Assembly (NCBI RefSeq): GCF_950101795.1
Contig: NZ_CATNLZ010000034.1
Location: 1 to 64,000 of the forward strand
From: Nocardioides sp. T2.26MG-1
GTDB lineage: Bacteria; Actinomycetota; Actinomycetes; Propionibacteriales; Nocardioidaceae
Direction of reading: 5' to 3'
DNA: 64,000 nt
The notes below the pieces were generated by a model that was given only the letters and a program-made list of their open reading frames with translations, was not told the DNA's origin and ran no database searches. Below, piece by piece: positions 48,640 through 57,482 of the stretch. Numbering within the stretch: the stretch's first letter is position 1; each line of letters opens with the position of its first letter. The translations under genes were made by a program, and so were the position numbers.

Positions 48640-49041
48640 GTGGCTGGCCCGACCTACACGTACGACGTGTCGACACCGGCCGGGATGGTGCGGTTCCTCC
48701 TGAACGACATCCCCGACGGCGCCCCGGCGACCGCGGTGTTCTCCGACGAGGAGCTCACAGCGGTCCTCGCGCTGGAGGGCGGATCCGTGAAGCGCGCGGC
48801 CGCCCAGGTCATCGACACGAACGCCACGAACGAGGCCCTCGCATCGAAGGTCCTCCGCACCGACTCGGGTGTGCAGACCGACGGCGCGAAGCTCGCGGAC
48901 GCGATGCGGAAGCACGCCGCGAACCTCCGCGCTCAGGCTGACGTCGAGCTCGCGGACTCCGAGGACGGGTTCTTCTTCGACGTCATCAGCCTCGACCCGA
49001 GCGACACGCACGTCGAGCGCACTAGCTACCCGTACTTCTGA
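48640..49041 (+). CDS. Head-tail connector protein
   Basis: A 133-residue protein of the connector/adaptor type: DVSTPAGMVRFLLNDIPDG, FSDEELTAVLALEGG and KRAAAQVIDTNATNEALASK are the N-terminal helices seen in phage head-tail adaptor proteins. The GTG start follows GAGGAGG. It is the first gene after the terminator. Confidence 0.85.
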   Translation: MAGPTYTYDVSTPAGMVRFLLNDIPDGAPATAVFSDEELTAVLALEGGSVKRAAAQVIDTNATNEALASKVLRTDSGVQTDGAKLADAMRKHAANLRAQADVELADSEDGFFFDVISLDPSDTHVERTSYPYF

Positions 49042-49077
49042 CCCCCGGGTCCCCCCACCCCTGCCTAGGAGGCTGTC

Positions 49078-49410
49078 ATGGCCACGCTCACCCCCGTCCA
49101 GGCCGCCCTCGCCGGCACCACCGTCACCATGGCTCCCGCGTCCGCCGGCGGCGACAAGGTCGACGGCGGCAGCGACGTCGCGGTCCTCGTCACCAACGGC
49201 AGCGCCGCTCCGGTCGACGTCACCATCGCCGTCCCCGGCAACACCCGCGCCGGACAGCCCGAACCCGACGTCGTCATCGCGGTCCCCGCCGGCGCCTCGA
49301 AGCTCATCGGGCCGCTCGCGGAGTTCCTCGAGGACCGGGCGACGGACTCGCTGGTCGCGATCTCCTACAGTGCGACGACCACGGTCACCGTCGCCGCGCT
49401 GAAGATCTGA
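49078..49410 (+). CDS. Head-tail region structural protein
   Basis: A 110-residue, beta-rich small protein (AAPVDVTIAVPGNTRAGQPE; VVIAVPAGASKLIGPLAEFL). It looks like a jelly-roll or Ig-like decoration domain. Its place suggests a head-tail or capsid accessory role. GCCTAGGAGG precedes the ATG. Confidence 0.68.
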   Translation: MATLTPVQAALAGTTVTMAPASAGGDKVDGGSDVAVLVTNGSAAPVDVTIAVPGNTRAGQPEPDVVIAVPAGASKLIGPLAEFLEDRATDSLVAISYSATTTVTVAALKI

Positions 49411-49416
49411 CCCCTG

Positions 49417-49851
49417 ATGCGTCCGCGGCGTGCGTACGGCCGGCCGGGCACCGCGGTGATCCCGGACGGTTGGGAGGCCGACCACCGGGTCGTGGCGGAG
49501 AAGACCCACCGTGCCGCGACCGTGTCGCTGCGGCACCCCGGCACCCGGCAGGCATGGTCTGAGACGGAGCAGCAGAACATCGAGGTGCCCCTCGACCCGT
49601 ACTGGACCGGGCCGGCGCGGGTCACCGAGCTCGCGACCCGTGACCAGGTGAAGGTCACCGCCGGGGACCGGGAGGTCGTGGTCCGCTACGACGTCGCCGT
49701 CGACGCCGGTGTCGTCCCGTCCGTTGACGACCTGGTCACGGTGACCGAGGTCGACGACGCGTTCCTGGCCGGCCGGACCCTGCGGGTCGCGCAGGTCTCG
49801 GGTGGGTCGCTGCGGTTCGAGCGGGTCTTCTCCTGCTCCCTCAACGACTGA
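49417..49851 (+). CDS. Head closure protein, DUF6093-like
   Basis: A 144-residue beta-barrel-like protein (GTAVIPDGWEADHRVVAEK; VVRYDVAVDAGVVPSVDDL) resembling DUF6093, the head-closure proteins that follow the connector in actinophages. Part of the connector gene set. Confidence 0.78.
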   Translation: MRPRRAYGRPGTAVIPDGWEADHRVVAEKTHRAATVSLRHPGTRQAWSETEQQNIEVPLDPYWTGPARVTELATRDQVKVTAGDREVVVRYDVAVDAGVVPSVDDLVTVTEVDDAFLAGRTLRVAQVSGGSLRFERVFSCSLND

Positions 49852-49883
49852 CCCCACCCCCACCGCTTGCGAGGAGGTGCCTG

Positions 49884-50231
49884 ATGGGCGCGAAGCTCGA
49901 CGTCTCCCAGCTCACCAGCCTCGGTGTCCGCATCACCGCCGCCGGCCCCGCCGCACACGCACAGGCACAGGCCGCGCTCGGACACACCGCCTACGCCATC
50001 CAGGGCGACGCACAGCTCATCGCCCCGGTCGACACCGGGAACCTCGTCAACTCCATCTCCACCGACATCGACGGCATGACCGCCGAGATCGGCCCCACCG
50101 CCGACTACGGGATCTGGGTCGAGCTCGGGACTTCGCGCATGGCGGGCCAGCCGTACATGGCGCCCGCGTTCGAGCGTCGTGTCCCCGAGTATCAGGCGGC
50201 GCTCGCGCAGATCGCTTCGGGCGCGTTCTGA
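49884..50231 (+). CDS. HK97 gp10-like tail completion protein
   Basis: A 115-residue protein of the HK97-gp10 family: LIAPVDTGNLVNSISTD, DYGIWVELGTSRMAGQPYMA and PAFERRVPEYQAALAQI. These proteins help complete the head-tail joint. GAGGAGG precedes the ATG. The stop overlaps the next start (TGATG). Confidence 0.9.
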   Translation: MGAKLDVSQLTSLGVRITAAGPAAHAQAQAALGHTAYAIQGDAQLIAPVDTGNLVNSISTDIDGMTAEIGPTADYGIWVELGTSRMAGQPYMAPAFERRVPEYQAALAQIASGAF

Positions 50232-50722
50232 TGCCCGCGATCTCCCGCCGGCTGCTGCTGGTCTCCCTCGCCACCCGACTCCAGTCGGTGACGAACGCGA
50301 CCGGCTATGTGGGGCAGATCGGCGCGAAGAACGGCCTCGACCCGACGGTCGCGGCGCCCGCCGACCCGCCCACCAAGTCCGCTACGGACCTGCGGGTCAA
50401 GCCCTACTTCATCCTCGAGCCCGGCATCGGCGCCCCCCTCGCGGGCGAGGCATCGGCCGGTGGCCCGGTCGACGCCTTCCGCGACGACGACGCCCCCTGG
50501 ACCGTCCGCGCGGCCGCCGGGGACGTCAGCGACCTCCTCGCCCTCGTGGATCGCATCGACGCCGCGCTGAACGGCTGGACGCCCGACCCGGGCGTGGCCG
50601 GCGTGATCGCTGGGCCCCTGGTGCCGCAGCCCGGTTACCGGCCGCCGCTGCTGTCCGACAACGGCGTGGCGCCGCCGCGGTTCTTCACGCCCCTGCAGTA
50701 CCGGCTCATCGCCCACACCTGA
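50231..50722 (+). CDS. Tail terminator protein
   Basis: A 163-residue protein placed after the gp10-like gene, with RLLLVSLATRLQSVTN at the start and RIDAALNGWTPDPGVAGVIA, matching the place and shape of tail terminators (gpU-like) that cap the tail tube. TGATG start. Confidence 0.72.
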   Translation: MPAISRRLLLVSLATRLQSVTNATGYVGQIGAKNGLDPTVAAPADPPTKSATDLRVKPYFILEPGIGAPLAGEASAGGPVDAFRDDDAPWTVRAAAGDVSDLLALVDRIDAALNGWTPDPGVAGVIAGPLVPQPGYRPPLLSDNGVAPPRFFTPLQYRLIAHT

Positions 50723-50723
50723 C

Positions 50724-50746
50724 CCCGAGGCGCCATCCCCCTCGGG
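50724..50746 (+). terminator. Short hairpin after the tail terminator gene
   Basis: CCCGAGG (50724-50730) and CCTCGGG (50740-50746) form a 7-bp stem with a 9-nt loop in the 47-bp gap. It could be a weak terminator or mRNA stability element. Confidence 0.4.
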
Positions 50747-50769
50747 CCCGTCTGCCTGAGGAGGCACCC

Positions 50770-51039
50770 ATGTCCATCGACGGACTCATCACCGTCTACC
50801 GCACCGACACCGGCGAGAAGGTCCGGATCCCTCCGCACTGGATGGACAACCCCACCCTCGCTGCCCCGTTCCAGCGCACCCCCTCCAGCCGCGACACCGC
50901 GGCCACCAGCCCCGACACCCCCGCACCCGCGGACCCGGTGCCGGACCTCGACAGCACCACCAGCACCCGGACCACCCGGCCCGGACGCACCACCACCGCC
51001 CAGCCCACCGAGACCCCGGCCGCCGGGGCGAAGGAGTAA
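50770..51039 (+). CDS. Small phage protein before the tail tube gene
   Basis: An 89-residue protein: short folded start (MSIDGLITVYRTDTGEKVRI), then a Thr/Pro/Asp-rich disordered tail. The function is unknown. GAGGAGG lies upstream. The low-complexity tail resembles extensions of phage structural proteins. Confidence 0.6.
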   Translation: MSIDGLITVYRTDTGEKVRIPPHWMDNPTLAAPFQRTPSSRDTAATSPDTPAPADPVPDLDSTTSTRTTRPGRTTTAQPTETPAAGAKE

Positions 51040-51045
51040 CTCATC

Positions 51046-51558
51046 ATGGCTGTGAAGTCCCTGGCCGACGGCCACCTCAAGCTCACCATCCTCACCGTGA
51101 AGCCGGCCAACCCGCTGGCCCCGACCCTCGCCGAGCTCATCGCCGGCACCGACATCTCCTGCGCCGTCCTCGCCTCCGACTTCACCTGGAGTGCGGCCGA
51201 CTCGGACAAGGTCAACGAGAAGGCGCTGTGCACCACGAACAACGCCAACGCGATCGGCGCCAGCAACTTCCAGGCCGGTCTGACGATCTTCCGGTACTTC
51301 GACGACACCACCGGCGCGGTCGACGTGACCGCGGACGTGGCGTTCCAGACCCTGAAGGCCAAGGGCACGACCGTCTACGGGTACCTCCGTGAGGACGGGA
51401 AGCTCTCGGCCGACGCGTGGGCGGCCGCCGACGAGGCGACGTACCTGGAGGTCCTGACGGACAACCCGCAGCGTCCGCAGAACGCGGGCGGCTACATCAA
51501 GCGGCGGATCCCGTTGGAGCCGCAGGACGGTGGCGAGGCGACGGTCGCCGCGGCCTGA
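51046..51558 (+). CDS. Major tail (tube) protein
   Basis: A 170-residue protein just ahead of the tail chaperones, as in most siphoviruses. The sequence is beta-rich (LKLTILTVKPANPLAPTLAE; FRYFDDTTGAVDVTADVAFQ; TTVYGYLREDG) in keeping with the tube fold. It is followed by a perfect terminator, as expected for a highly expressed gene. Confidence 0.85.
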   Translation: MAVKSLADGHLKLTILTVKPANPLAPTLAELIAGTDISCAVLASDFTWSAADSDKVNEKALCTTNNANAIGASNFQAGLTIFRYFDDTTGAVDVTADVAFQTLKAKGTTVYGYLREDGKLSADAWAAADEATYLEVLTDNPQRPQNAGGYIKRRIPLEPQDGGEATVAAA

Positions 51559-51584
51559 CCCCTCCCCGGCCGGGCCCCCAGTAC

Positions 51585-51621
51585 GGGGTGGCGGGCGCTT
51601 GTCGAGGTCGCCCGCCACCCC
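51585..51621 (+). terminator. Perfect hairpin after the tail tube gene
   Basis: GGGGTGGCGGGCG (51585-51597) and CGCCCGCCACCCC (51609-51621) make a perfect 13-bp stem with an 11-nt loop. It would cut transcription from the abundant tube gene into the chaperone and tape measure genes, which are needed in smaller amounts. Confidence 0.8.
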
Positions 51622-51676
51622 TGCACCACCCCACCACCTCGACACCAACCTCGACCGCCTCGACAGGAGCACACCC

Positions 51677-52369
51677 ATGAACGACGACCAGTCCCTCACC
51701 GGCACCACCGCCGGCCCCACGCCCTCGGCTGTGGACGCCGGCGCCGCGACCCCGTTCGGCACCCCCACCCCGCAGGCCGAGGAGATCATCACTCCCCCGC
51801 CCGTCGTACGGCAGTGGACCATCGAGGAGATCCTCGGCACCGCTAGGCCTCCCGAGCGCCATGCCCGCGTCTGCCTCCGCGGCGACCTCGAGGCCGAGCA
51901 CGACATGATCCTCGCCGAGCTCGCGATCCTCGTTGACGCGCGCGGGAAGGTCATCGAGGACGACGAGGAGCGCGACGCCGCGACCCCGTCTCGGGCCGCG
52001 CGTGCCCGCGAGCTGGCCGCCCGCGACGACGTCGTACGCCGGGAGATGGCCGGCGCGATGTGGTACCCGCTGTTCAAGGGCCTCACCTCCGACCAGTTGT
52101 CGGAGTTCAACGGGCTACACCTCCCGAAGCCCAAGCCCAACGGCGAGGACTCCGACCTCACCGAGTACCACACGCTCCTCATCGCAGAGTGCTCGGTCGC
52201 GTCGAAGCACGGCCCGAAGCTGTCGGTGGACGACGTCCGTAGCCTCCGGGCCAAGCTCGGCGCCCGCGCGGTCGGTGCCCTGGCGAAGGCGGCGCGGGAG
52301 GCGTCCACTCAGGGTGGCACGGATTTTCCTCAGTTGCCGCCCGGCTGGGCTCGCCTGAAGGAGCAGTAG
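51677..52369 (+). CDS. Tail assembly chaperone (upstream frame)
   Basis: A 230-residue protein. The disordered, Pro-rich N-terminus is followed by a helical body (VVRQWTIEEILG; MWYPLFKGLTSDQLSEFNG). It lies between tube and tape measure, the fixed place of gpG-type chaperones. Near its end GGATTTTCCT (52321-52330) contains a TTTT slippery run, the likely point of a -1 frameshift that gives a gpGT-like fusion with the next frame. Confidence 0.8.
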   Translation: MNDDQSLTGTTAGPTPSAVDAGAATPFGTPTPQAEEIITPPPVVRQWTIEEILGTARPPERHARVCLRGDLEAEHDMILAELAILVDARGKVIEDDEERDAATPSRAARARELAARDDVVRREMAGAMWYPLFKGLTSDQLSEFNGLHLPKPKPNGEDSDLTEYHTLLIAECSVASKHGPKLSVDDVRSLRAKLGARAVGALAKAAREASTQGGTDFPQLPPGWARLKEQ

Positions 52370-52788
52370 CCCGCCAGATCGTCACCACCGCCCGGTCGCT
52401 GGGGGTCGCCCCGACGGTGTTCGCGGGGTTGCGGCAGGTGGTCACGACGTTCCTCTACGACGACCCGGAGCACCCGGACCGGCAGACGGGGTCGACCACC
52501 ACGGCGGCGTACACCTCGTCGGACCAGCTGCTGTTGATGGCGCTGGACATGTGGGAGCGGCAGCAGCAGACCCACGGTCGGGGCACGTGCGCGTGCGGAT
52601 GGCCCATCGAGATCGCGTGGCACTCGGAGATGAACGGGTGGCTCGAGACCAAGGACTACCTGTGCGAGGTCTGCACGGTCCGCAAGGGCGAAGAGGTCTG
52701 GCACACCATCGTGCGCGACACCCGCCCACCGGGGCACCCGGAGCTGCCGCCGTTCGAGTTCGGCAAGACCACCACCGAGCGCGACTGA
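52327..52788 (+). CDS. Tail assembly chaperone extension, likely made by -1 frameshift
   Basis: The -1 frame is open from well before the TTTT at 52324-52327 to the stop at 52788 and gives about 153 residues. It contains AARLGSPEGAVARQIVTTARS, VAPTVFAGLRQVVTTFLYDD, MALDMWERQQQTHGRG and a zinc-like CACGWPIE...YLCEVC. It has no convincing start of its own (first GTG at 52417 with a poor site), which fits production as the C-terminal part of a frameshifted gpGT fusion. Confidence 0.75.
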   Translation, partial: SSVAARLGSPEGAVARQIVTTARSLGVAPTVFAGLRQVVTTFLYDDPEHPDRQTGSTTTAAYTSSDQLLLMALDMWERQQQTHGRGTCACGWPIEIAWHSEMNGWLETKDYLCEVCTVRKGEEVWHTIVRDTRPPGHPELPPFEFGKTTTERD

Positions 52789-52857
52789 ACCACCCCTGCT
52801 GCTGTATCCCTCCCGGGCCGATCCCGGGCTGACCCCCAGAACCTGGAGGTCCCCCTG

Positions 52858-55800
52858 ATGGCTGTTGAGGCACGCTCCGTCGTCGTACGGCTCACCGCCG
52901 AGACCGCCCAGTACATCGCCCAGATGCAGGCCGCCGGCCGGATCTCCGCGACAGCGATGAAGCCGGCCGAGGCCGCGGTCATGCGGCAGTCCGCGGCGAT
53001 CGACGACCTCGGCGGGAAGGCCGGGAAGCTCGGCCTCGCCGCCGCCGCGGGCCTCGCGGGCATGGGGAAGGCCGCGATCGACTGGGAGTCCCAGTGGGCC
53101 GGGGTCGCGAAGACCGTCGACGGCACCAGCGGCCAGCTGAACGCCCTCGAGGACGACCTGCGTGGTCTCGCCCGAGAGATGCCCGCCACCCACCAGGAGA
53201 TCGCGGCCACCGCGGAGGCAGCCGGCCAGCTGGGTGTCGCGACCGGGGACATCACCGACTTCACCAAGGTCATGGTGGAGATGGGGGAGACCACCAACCT
53301 CACCGCGGACGCCGCGGCGACCAGCATCGCGCAGTTCATGAACGTGATGCAGACCGCGGCCGGTGACGTCGACGAGATCGGCAACACGATCGTCGACCTC
53401 GGCAACAAGGGCGCCTCCACCGAGGCGCAGATCACCGAGATGGCGCAGCGGGTCGCCGGCGCCGGCACCACCATCGGCGCGACCGAGGCGGACGTCCTCG
53501 GCCTGTCGGCGGCGATGGCGAACCTGGGGATCCAGTCCGAGCTCGGTGGCGGCGCGGTGCAGCGGGTGCTGTTGGGGATCAACACCCAGGTCGCGTCCGG
53601 TGGCGAGAAGCTGCAGGACTACGCCGACGTGGCCGGCACCAGCGCGGACGAGTTCGCGCGGGCGTGGGGGAGCGACCCGGTCCGGGCGTTCGACATGCTC
53701 GTCCAGGGTCTGGGGCGGATCCAGGACTCCGGCGGTGACGTCGCCTCGGTCCTCGGGGACATGGGGATCAAGGGCACCCAGAACCTACAGGTCATGCTCC
53801 GGCTCGCCGGGTCCGGGGACATGCTGTCCCGGTCGCTGGACCAGTCGAACGCAGCGTGGGAGCAGAACACGGCGCTGACCGACGAGTACGGGAAGCGTGC
53901 GGAGACCACCGCCTCCCAGGTCCAGGTCGCGTGGAACCAGATCAAGGACGCCGCGATCGAAGGCGGGGCCGCGGTCCTCCCCGTGGTCGCGGACATCGCG
54001 ACCGGTATCGGCACCGTCGCGGACGCCTACGGGTCGCTGCCGGGCCCGATCCAGGACATCACCACCGGCGCGCTCGCCCTCACCGCGATCCTCGGCGGGG
54101 GCCTGTGGTTCGGCGCGAAGGTCGTCAACGGCATCACCTCCACCCGCGCATCCCTCGCGACGCTGCGCCCCGAGATCTCCCGCGTCGGCACCACCCTGGC
54201 CACCCGGTCCGGGGTCCGCCCGTTCATCGCCGACCTCGGCATCATGGCCACCACCTCCCGCACCGCCGGGGCGACCACCACCCGCGAACTCGCCCGCGTC
54301 CAGGCCGCCTCCCAGCGCGTCCGCTCCAGCCTGTTCTCCTCCGGCCTCAAGGGCGCCGGCCTCCTCGCCGGGATCGCCCTCGCCTCCTCCGACGCCGCCG
54401 ACGGCCTCGCGCTCACCAACACCGCGTCCTACGCCCTCATGGGCCTCATCGCCGGCCCCTGGGGTGCCGCGATCGGCGGCGGTGTCGGCCTCATCAAGGA
54501 CTTCCGCGACACCTCGAAGGACGCGGCCGGCGCGATCGACGGGTTCAACGACAGCCTCGACGACACCGACGTCACCCGGATGCTCGCCGGGTTCGAGGCC
54601 CTGCAGTCCAAGACCACCGACCTCAACGCCGACCTCGAGGACACCTCGTTCATCCTCAGCCGAGGGTGGAAGGACGGCCTGTCCGACACCTGGTCCGGGA
54701 TCGTGGACCTCTTCGGCACCGGCGCCGACGAACTCAACCAGGCCAGCGACAAGTCGGTCGACAAGCTGACGAACCTCACCGGGGTCCTCAACGGGGTCGC
54801 CCTGGCGAACAACGACTTCATCGCCTCGGCGACCGACGGGCTGATGAACCTGCCGTACGGCAACCTCGAGGACCTCGCCCGGGTCGGGTCGAAGGTCCAG
54901 CCGGTCCTCGACGAGCTCGGGTATTCGCTGCAGGACCTGATGTCGATGAAGCCCGGGTCGGACGAGGCTGTGGCGGCGGTGCAGGCGATCAACGACGCCC
55001 TCGCGCACGCCGACTCCAACGCCGGCCGGGTGGAGGCCGTCGACAGCGCGCTGGATGGTCTCGGGAACCAGATGGAGACCACCGCGGACCGGGCCGATGC
55101 GCTCTCCTCCGCGCTCGACGACCTCCTCGACCCCAACATCAGCCTGTCGGCGGCCACCGACGAGTGGACCACGGCGCTGCGGCACCTCAACGACGACCTC
55201 GACAAGAACAACCGGACCCTGAAGGGCAACAGCGACGCGGCGATTAAGAACCGTGCCGCGATCCGCGACCGGGTCGGGCAGATCAAGGACCTCCTCGTCG
55301 CGGAGGCGGACGCGGGGGCGTCGTCGGGGAAGCTGCGGAAGTCGCTCCTCTCGCAGCGCGACGCCCTCATCGACGCCGGCAAGGCCGCGGGGATCTCGCG
55401 GGAGGACATGCGGGCGTACCTGAAGGTCCTGGGCCTCACCCCGAAGCTGATCAAGACGGTGATCCAGGCGGACACCGGGCAGGCGATGTCCGCGATGGAC
55501 AAGGTCGCCAGGTTGCTGCGGTCGATGGACGGGGACACCGCCACCACCTACGTGCGGACCGTGTACCAGCACATCGGGAAGTCCACGCAGGGCGGCGGCA
55601 TGGACGGCGACCCGTCAACCCCGCAGGCGGGCGGCGGGTTCGTCCCGAAGACCGGCCTCCCGTACGCCGACCGGCACCCCTACCTGTTGGCCGACGGTGA
55701 GGGCGTCACCACGAACCGCCGCGGGGAGACCGACCGGTTCCGTGACGTCATCTCCGGGATCAACGCCGGCATGACCCGCGCCCAGGTCAAGGGCATGTTG

Positions 55801-57042
55801 GCCGACGGCGGGTTCGCGGGCGCCGGCGGGGCACGGTCCCTGGACGAGCGGCTCGAGATCGCGCAGCTGCTGCAGACGATCCGCGGCTACCGGCACGACC
55901 TCGCCGCCGGCGGGAAGGACCATCTCAGCGGCATCGCGCGCAGGATCGCGGAGCTGCAGCTCGAGGCCGCTGAGCGGGACCTGCGTCGCGCGAAGCACGC
56001 TGATGAGCGGGAGGCCGCCCAGGCAGCCCGGGAGAAGGCCCAGGAGCAGCGGCAGCAGCGTGCCGAGCTGTCCGCTGGCCTCGGTGGCCTGTTCGACTCG
56101 ATCTTCCCTCCCGCCGAGCAGACCCGGCTCCAGCAGGTCACCGCCGCGATCGCGGACTTCCAGGACCAGTGGCTCGCGGCCGGCGGGCAGTGGACTCAGG
56201 ACCTGCGCGACTGGGCGCACCAGGCGGAGGCCGCTGCGGCGCAGTACGACGCGAACGCGGCCGCGATCGAGGCCGAGCAGACGAAGCGTGACGAGCTCGC
56301 GCAGACTCTCGACGAGCAGAAGTCGCAGCTCGAGCAGCTGACCTCGACGATGGAGTCGTTCGGGTCGTCGGTGGCCGGGAACTTCACCGGCAACCCGTTC
56401 ACCCGCTCCAGCCTCGACCGGCCGGCGCCGGGCCAGACTGTGCTCGAGCAGCAACTCGCCGGGGCGCAGGCTGCCGGGGACGCGGCGGCGGCGTCGCGGT
56501 TGATGCAGCAGATCGCGCTCGCGCAGGCCTCTGGGGCGACGGGGCTCGAGGCGTTGCGGGCGTCGGTGGAGGGTGACATCGCGGACGCGGAGGCGTTCAC
56601 CGCGGCGTTGGCCGAGCTGGCGTCGAAGGGTCTGGACACCACGGGTCCGCTCGGCGTCCTGTACGCGCAGCTCGCGGCGTCCGGGGACGTGGTGACCGCG
56701 GAGGACCTCGCTGACCTGTCGGCGGCGCAGATCGACGAGTACGAGAAGTTGTTCGCGGCTCGGGAGGACGTGGCCGCGGTGGTGGCTGCGCAGGCCACGC
56801 AGGCGATGTACGGGGAGCAGTTCGCGCAGATGGTGGCCGTGGTGGACCAGTCGACGGCGGCGGTCCGTGCGCTCGACGCGACGATCACGGTCCTGGAGGC
56901 CACGCAGGCGGTCCTCGGGGAGCAGGTCCGGGCCGGTGCGGAGGCCGGTGCGGCGCAGCTGCATCCGGACCTGCGGGCGATCAAGGGCGCGGTCGACGAG
57001 CTGCCGCGGAAGCTGCAGCAGTTGATGCGGACGAAGGGGTAG
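52858..57042 (+). CDS. Tail tape measure protein
   Basis: A 1,394-residue protein that sets tail length and crosses the envelope during DNA entry. The N-terminal tape-measure core (about 60-230, KAAIDWESQWAGVAKTVDGT, MPATHQEIAATAEAAGQLGV) is the TP901-1-like TMP region. Hydrophobic, membrane-like segments occur near 390-430 (ALALTAILGGGLWFGAKVV) and 480-550 (GAGLLAGIALASSDAADGLA; AIGGGVGLIKDF). Coiled coils follow (about 1030-1170) and the C-terminus is Ala/Gln-rich. CCCGGG occurs twice (52812-52817, 52823-52828) just upstream as a small hairpin. Confidence 0.97.
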   Translation: MAVEARSVVVRLTAETAQYIAQMQAAGRISATAMKPAEAAVMRQSAAIDDLGGKAGKLGLAAAAGLAGMGKAAIDWESQWAGVAKTVDGTSGQLNALEDDLRGLAREMPATHQEIAATAEAAGQLGVATGDITDFTKVMVEMGETTNLTADAAATSIAQFMNVMQTAAGDVDEIGNTIVDLGNKGASTEAQITEMAQRVAGAGTTIGATEADVLGLSAAMANLGIQSELGGGAVQRVLLGINTQVASGGEKLQDYADVAGTSADEFARAWGSDPVRAFDMLVQGLGRIQDSGGDVASVLGDMGIKGTQNLQVMLRLAGSGDMLSRSLDQSNAAWEQNTALTDEYGKRAETTASQVQVAWNQIKDAAIEGGAAVLPVVADIATGIGTVADAYGSLPGPIQDITTGALALTAILGGGLWFGAKVVNGITSTRASLATLRPEISRVGTTLATRSGVRPFIADLGIMATTSRTAGATTTRELARVQAASQRVRSSLFSSGLKGAGLLAGIALASSDAADGLALTNTASYALMGLIAGPWGAAIGGGVGLIKDFRDTSKDAAGAIDGFNDSLDDTDVTRMLAGFEALQSKTTDLNADLEDTSFILSRGWKDGLSDTWSGIVDLFGTGADELNQASDKSVDKLTNLTGVLNGVALANNDFIASATDGLMNLPYGNLEDLARVGSKVQPVLDELGYSLQDLMSMKPGSDEAVAAVQAINDALAHADSNAGRVEAVDSALDGLGNQMETTADRADALSSALDDLLDPNISLSAATDEWTTALRHLNDDLDKNNRTLKGNSDAAIKNRAAIRDRVGQIKDLLVAEADAGASSGKLRKSLLSQRDALIDAGKAAGISREDMRAYLKVLGLTPKLIKTVIQADTGQAMSAMDKVARLLRSMDGDTATTYVRTVYQHIGKSTQGGGMDGDPSTPQAGGGFVPKTGLPYADRHPYLLADGEGVTTNRRGETDRFRDVISGINAGMTRAQVKGMLADGGFAGAGGARSLDERLEIAQLLQTIRGYRHDLAAGGKDHLSGIARRIAELQLEAAERDLRRAKHADEREAAQAAREKAQEQRQQRAELSAGLGGLFDSIFPPAEQTRLQQVTAAIADFQDQWLAAGGQWTQDLRDWAHQAEAAAAQYDANAAAIEAEQTKRDELAQTLDEQKSQLEQLTSTMESFGSSVAGNFTGNPFTRSSLDRPAPGQTVLEQQLAGAQAAGDAAAASRLMQQIALAQASGATGLEALRASVEGDIADAEAFTAALAELASKGLDTTGPLGVLYAQLAASGDVVTAEDLADLSAAQIDEYEKLFAAREDVAAVVAAQATQAMYGEQFAQMVAVVDQSTAAVRALDATITVLEATQAVLGEQVRAGAEAGAAQLHPDLRAIKGAVDELPRKLQQLMRTKG

Positions 57043-57046
57043 GTAG

Positions 57047-57478
57047 ATGCCGATCATCGTCGACCTCGCCGCCGAGCCGGGTACCGGCCTGGACCTCACG
57101 GCGATCTGGTTGAACACTGCCACCGACCTCTCCGACGTCCGGTCCTTCCGGAAGGTCGGTGGCCCGCTGTCGGCGAACACCAAGGCCCGGGTCGACATCC
57201 GGCAGCTCGCGAACCGGGTCCGGCTGATCCGGCAGGGCAGCGTTACTGGTGCCGTGGATCTGGCCGAGTCGCAGAGTGTGCCCCTCGTGCACCTCGACCG
57301 CGACGACGTCGCCTGGTTGCGGGCCCGCACCGGGGTGCTGATGTGCTTCCGGGACCACGTCGGGACGAAGTTCTACGGCGCATGGTCGGAGACACCGCGT
57401 GAGGTGCAGCCCCAGTTCCGGGACTGGATCGACGTGAAGCTCTCCGTCGACCAGGTAACGCACCCCGAGGCGGTCTGA
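57047..57478 (+). CDS. Distal tail-type minor tail protein
   Basis: A 143-residue beta-rich protein (MPIIVDLAAEPGTGLDLTAI; LRARTGVLMCFRDHVGTKFYG). It follows the tape measure, where distal tail proteins are encoded, although at 143 residues it is shorter than most. It starts 4 bases after the tape measure stop. Confidence 0.75.
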   Translation: MPIIVDLAAEPGTGLDLTAIWLNTATDLSDVRSFRKVGGPLSANTKARVDIRQLANRVRLIRQGSVTGAVDLAESQSVPLVHLDRDDVAWLRARTGVLMCFRDHVGTKFYGAWSETPREVQPQFRDWIDVKLSVDQVTHPEAV

Positions 57479-57482
57479 CGTC

